In this document: positions 53,405 to 55,248 of the stretch, piece after piece
How the letters are laid out: each line of letters begins with the position of its first letter
How positions within the stretch are numbered: the stretch's first letter is position 1
Source: DASQFQ01 sp963722815
GTDB taxonomy: Bacteria > Actinomycetota > Thermoleophilia > Solirubrobacterales > Solirubrobacteraceae
DNA: 55,248 nucleotides
Direction of reading: 5' to 3'
NCBI GenBank assembly: GCA_963722815.1
Contig: CAVROM010000017.1
Span: 1-55,248, forward strand
Translations under genes and position numbers: made by a program
Notes under the pieces: generated by a model
The model's database searches: none
What the model saw: the letters and a program-made list of their open reading frames with translations, nothing else
Told to the model about the DNA's origin: nothing

Positions 53405-54646
53405 TCAATGCGCCGTTGCCGTTCTACGGCTCACTCCCCGCAGAAATCGCCTGATCGCCGCGTGCGTCTCCCGCGGCGCCTCGAGCTGCGGCACGTGCCC
53501 GCAGTCGAGCTCGACGTGCCGCGCGCCCGGCAGCGCCTCGCGCACGTGGCGGGCGAACGCGATCGGGACGAGCCGGTCCTTCTTGCCCCAGACGAACAGC
53601 GACTCGTGCTCCAGAGCGCGCAGCCGGGTCCAGAAGCCGTCGTTGCCCTCCGGCTCGTCGAGGTAGATGTTGCGCAGCGCGGCGTAGAAGGCGGTGCGGC
53701 CGCGGGCGGTGGGGTACGCGCGGAGGAACTCGTCGACCCCGACCGCCGACCAGCCGTCGCGCCCGCCGGGGACGAAGCGGCGCACGACCTCCTCGATCAC
53801 GGGCCGCGGCGTGATCTGGAGCAGGCCGAGCTCCGGCCGTAGCGCCTTCACCAGCGGGGTCCACGGCCGGCCGCGCAGCCACGCCAGCGACGGCGCCAGC
53901 CCGACGATCCGCCCGACCCGCGCCGGGTTGCGGAAGCCGACCTCGAACGCCACGCGCCCGCCCATCGAGTTGCCGATCAGGTGCGCGCGCTCGATTCCGC
54001 AGGCGTCCATGAACCCGCACACCGCGCGGGCGAAGAAGTGCGGGTCGTAGGCCGCGCGCAGCGGCTTGACGGAGTCGCCGAAGCCCGGCAGGTCGATGCT
54101 GTGGACGCGGTACTGGTCGGCCAGCGCCGCGACGGTGGGGAGGAAGGACGCCTTGGTCCCGCCGAGCCCGTGGAGCATCACCACGTGCTCGGCGTCCGGG
54201 TCGCCGGCGCGCGCGACCGCGATGTTGCCGATCGCCGTCCGCACGCGGGCGAGCACGAGCCGGCTCGGCTCGCGCGACCCGCTCGTGGCGGCGAGGAAGC
54301 CGACGCCGAGGTGCAGGTCGTCACGGATCTGCAGCCGCCCGCCGCGGAACGCGTTCATCCCGCCCCGCAGGTCCCGCCCGACCCGCGCCCAGGTCGCGCG
54401 GTCGGCCGAGAGCCGCGCGTCGGGGCGCTCGTTGCGGTCGGCTGGCTCGAGCCGCTTGGAGCCGCGGCGGATCACGAAGTCCCACTCGCCGGCCTCCTCG
54501 ACGCACAGCCGTAGCCGCGCACGGCCGGTGGGAGCGTCGAAGGCGGAGCCGTCAAAGCGCCCGACCAGCGCTTCAGGGCCGGGGGAGTCGCGGCCATGGC
54601 GCCAGTCGTACCCGATCGCGGCGCCTATCCTCAGCGCTCCCCCCAT
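53405..54646 (-). CDS. SCP2-like domain fused to alpha/beta hydrolase
   Basis: A 413-residue protein. Residues about 20-120 resemble the SCP2 sterol-carrier domain (GRFDGSAFDAPTGRARLRLCVEEAGEWDF ... RDLRGGMNAFRGGRLQIRDDL). Residues about 140-410 are an alpha/beta hydrolase: VVMLHGLGGTKASF, the elbow LIGNSMGGRVAFEVG with Ser, the acid in VWGKKDRLVPIAFA and His in LDCGHVPQLEAP. The fusion suggests a lipid-binding esterase. The start at 54646 shares the palindrome CATG with the valS start on the other strand. Confidence 0.83.
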   Translation of the reverse strand: MGGALRIGAAIGYDWRHGRDSPGPEALVGRFDGSAFDAPTGRARLRLCVEEAGEWDFVIRRGSKRLEPADRNERPDARLSADRATWARVGRDLRGGMNAFRGGRLQIRDDLHLGVGFLAATSGSREPSRLVLARVRTAIGNIAVARAGDPDAEHVVMLHGLGGTKASFLPTVAALADQYRVHSIDLPGFGDSVKPLRAAYDPHFFARAVCGFMDACGIERAHLIGNSMGGRVAFEVGFRNPARVGRIVGLAPSLAWLRGRPWTPLVKALRPELGLLQITPRPVIEEVVRRFVPGGRDGWSAVGVDEFLRAYPTARGRTAFYAALRNIYLDEPEGNDGFWTRLRALEHESLFVWGKKDRLVPIAFARHVREALPGARHVELDCGHVPQLEAPRETHAAIRRFLRGVSRRTATAH

Positions 54647-55248
54647 GAGCGATCTCGAGAACCGCACCCGCTACAAGCCGTCCGAGGCCGAGCCGCGCGT
54701 GTTCGAGCGCTGGGAGGCGTCCGGGACGCTTCCACCCCGAGCCGACCGGCTCGCCGGAGGACAACTACTCGATCGCCATCCCGCCGCCCAACGTCACCGG
54801 GGCGCTCCACATGGGCCACGCGCTGAACGGCTCGATCCAGGACGCGCTGATCCGCCACGCCCGCATGCAGGGCCGCAACACCAAGTGGATCCTCGGCACC
54901 GACCACGCCGGCATCGCGACCCAGACCCAGGTCGAGCGGGCGCTCAAGGCCCAGGGCACCAGCAAGGAGGAGCTCGGGCGCGAGGCGTTCCTCGAGCGCA
55001 TGTGGGAGTGGCGCCACCAGTACGGCGGCAGGATCATCTCCCAGTACCGCCGGCTCGGCGCCTCCGTCGACTACGACGACGAGCGCTTCACGCTCGACGA
55101 GAGCTACATCCGTGCCGTCCTGAAGGTCTTCGTCGACCTCTACGACAAGGGCCTGATCTACCGCGACAACTACATGGTCAACTGGGATCCGGGCTCCGGC
55201 TCGGCGATCTCGGACCTGGAGGTCGAGGAGCGCGAGGTCGACGACATC
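54645..55248 (+). CDS. valS: Valyl-tRNA synthetase, 5' part, apparent frameshift
   Basis: The gene starts at the ATG at 54645 and runs off the window. The N-terminus reads LENRTRYKPSEAEPRVFERWE, then shifts frame near 54729 (ACGCTTCC; adding one GC gives RFHPEPTG). It continues as EDNYSIAIPPPNVTGALHMGHALN with the class I HIGH motif as HMGH. The conserved GTDHAGIATQ, EFLERMWEW and YRRLGASVDYDDERFT-type segments follow. This enzyme charges tRNA-Val and is essential, so the break is most likely a sequence error. A TATCCT -10-like element lies about 15 bases upstream. It diverges from the SCP2-hydrolase gene. Confidence 0.93.
   Translation, partial: MSDLENRTRYKPSEAEPRVFERWEASGTLPPRADRLAGGQLLDRHPAAQRHRGAPHGPRAERLDPGRADPPRPHAGPQHQVDPRHRPRRHRDPDPGRAGAQGPGHQQGGARARGVPRAHVGVAPPVRRQDHLPVPPARRLRRLRRRALHARRELHPCRPEGLRRPLRQGPDLPRQLHGQLGSGLRLGDLGPGGRGARGRRH

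Overview
The window is very GC-rich, densely coded DNA from a high-GC Gram-positive bacterium. The codon usage, the small actinobacterial-type two-component pair, the SigB/SigF-type sigma factor, the CtaG oxidase-assembly protein and the tig-clpP-clpX-valS block suggest an actinobacterium, most plausibly of the Thermoleophilia/Solirubrobacterales type. That placement is inference and no database was searched.

Layout. Bases 1-2280 are an accessory edge: a tRNA 3'-end-like remnant, a broken IS256-type insertion sequence and non-coding sequence. Bases 2.3-6.1 kb hold a LuxR regulator diverging from four small, mostly exported proteins (NTF2-like, two allene-oxide-cyclase-like barrels, SGNH hydrolase). 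Bases 6.1-14.3 kb hold a MarR-MFS efflux pair, catalase, a RecQ-like helicase with a phosphoribosyltransferase-like tail, and a two-component system. Bases 14.4-19.6 kb are a tight, translationally coupled operon: acyl-CoA ligase, PHA synthase, alpha/beta hydrolase, acyl-CoA dehydrogenase. Bases 19.6-30.3 kb hold a lipoprotein, an HD-GYP/LuxR protein, a fasciclin protein diverging from a decayed B12-binding MerR regulator, an aldo/keto reductase, a cupin, hydrolases and a secreted phosphoesterase. A tRNA-His at 30.4 kb runs straight into a T20-G28 homopolymer that looks like an assembly join. After it come a beta-helix gene fragment, an ArsB/NhaD-like transporter with a universal stress protein, an SDR, a membrane GGDEF-EAL-GAF protein, a sigma factor, and a pgm-ndh-PAP2-flippase-like run (37.8-42.6 kb). 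The right end is core housekeeping: rsgA, a trehalose-synthase-like glycosyltransferase, ctaG with a coupled 46-residue membrane protein, tig, clpP, clpX, a GAF-GGDEF protein, a beta-propeller protein, an SCP2-hydrolase fusion and the start of valS.

Sequence quality dominates interpretation. About ten genes, including the essential valS, are broken by net deletions of one base (usually from a C or G run) or of one GC/CG dinucleotide. Almost all look like consensus errors, because the protein family continues seamlessly in the next frame. The MerR gene and possibly the transposase are better candidates for true decay.

The most interesting unexplained structures are non-coding. Two tandem 50-bp hairpin units at 42.68-42.78 kb differ by pair-preserving stem changes. 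A 12-bp-stem element lies in another convergent gap at 53.3 kb. A 15-bp perfect inverted repeat encloses the sigma-factor/pgm gap. A 17-bp near-perfect inverted operator separates the fasciclin gene from the dead MerR regulator.
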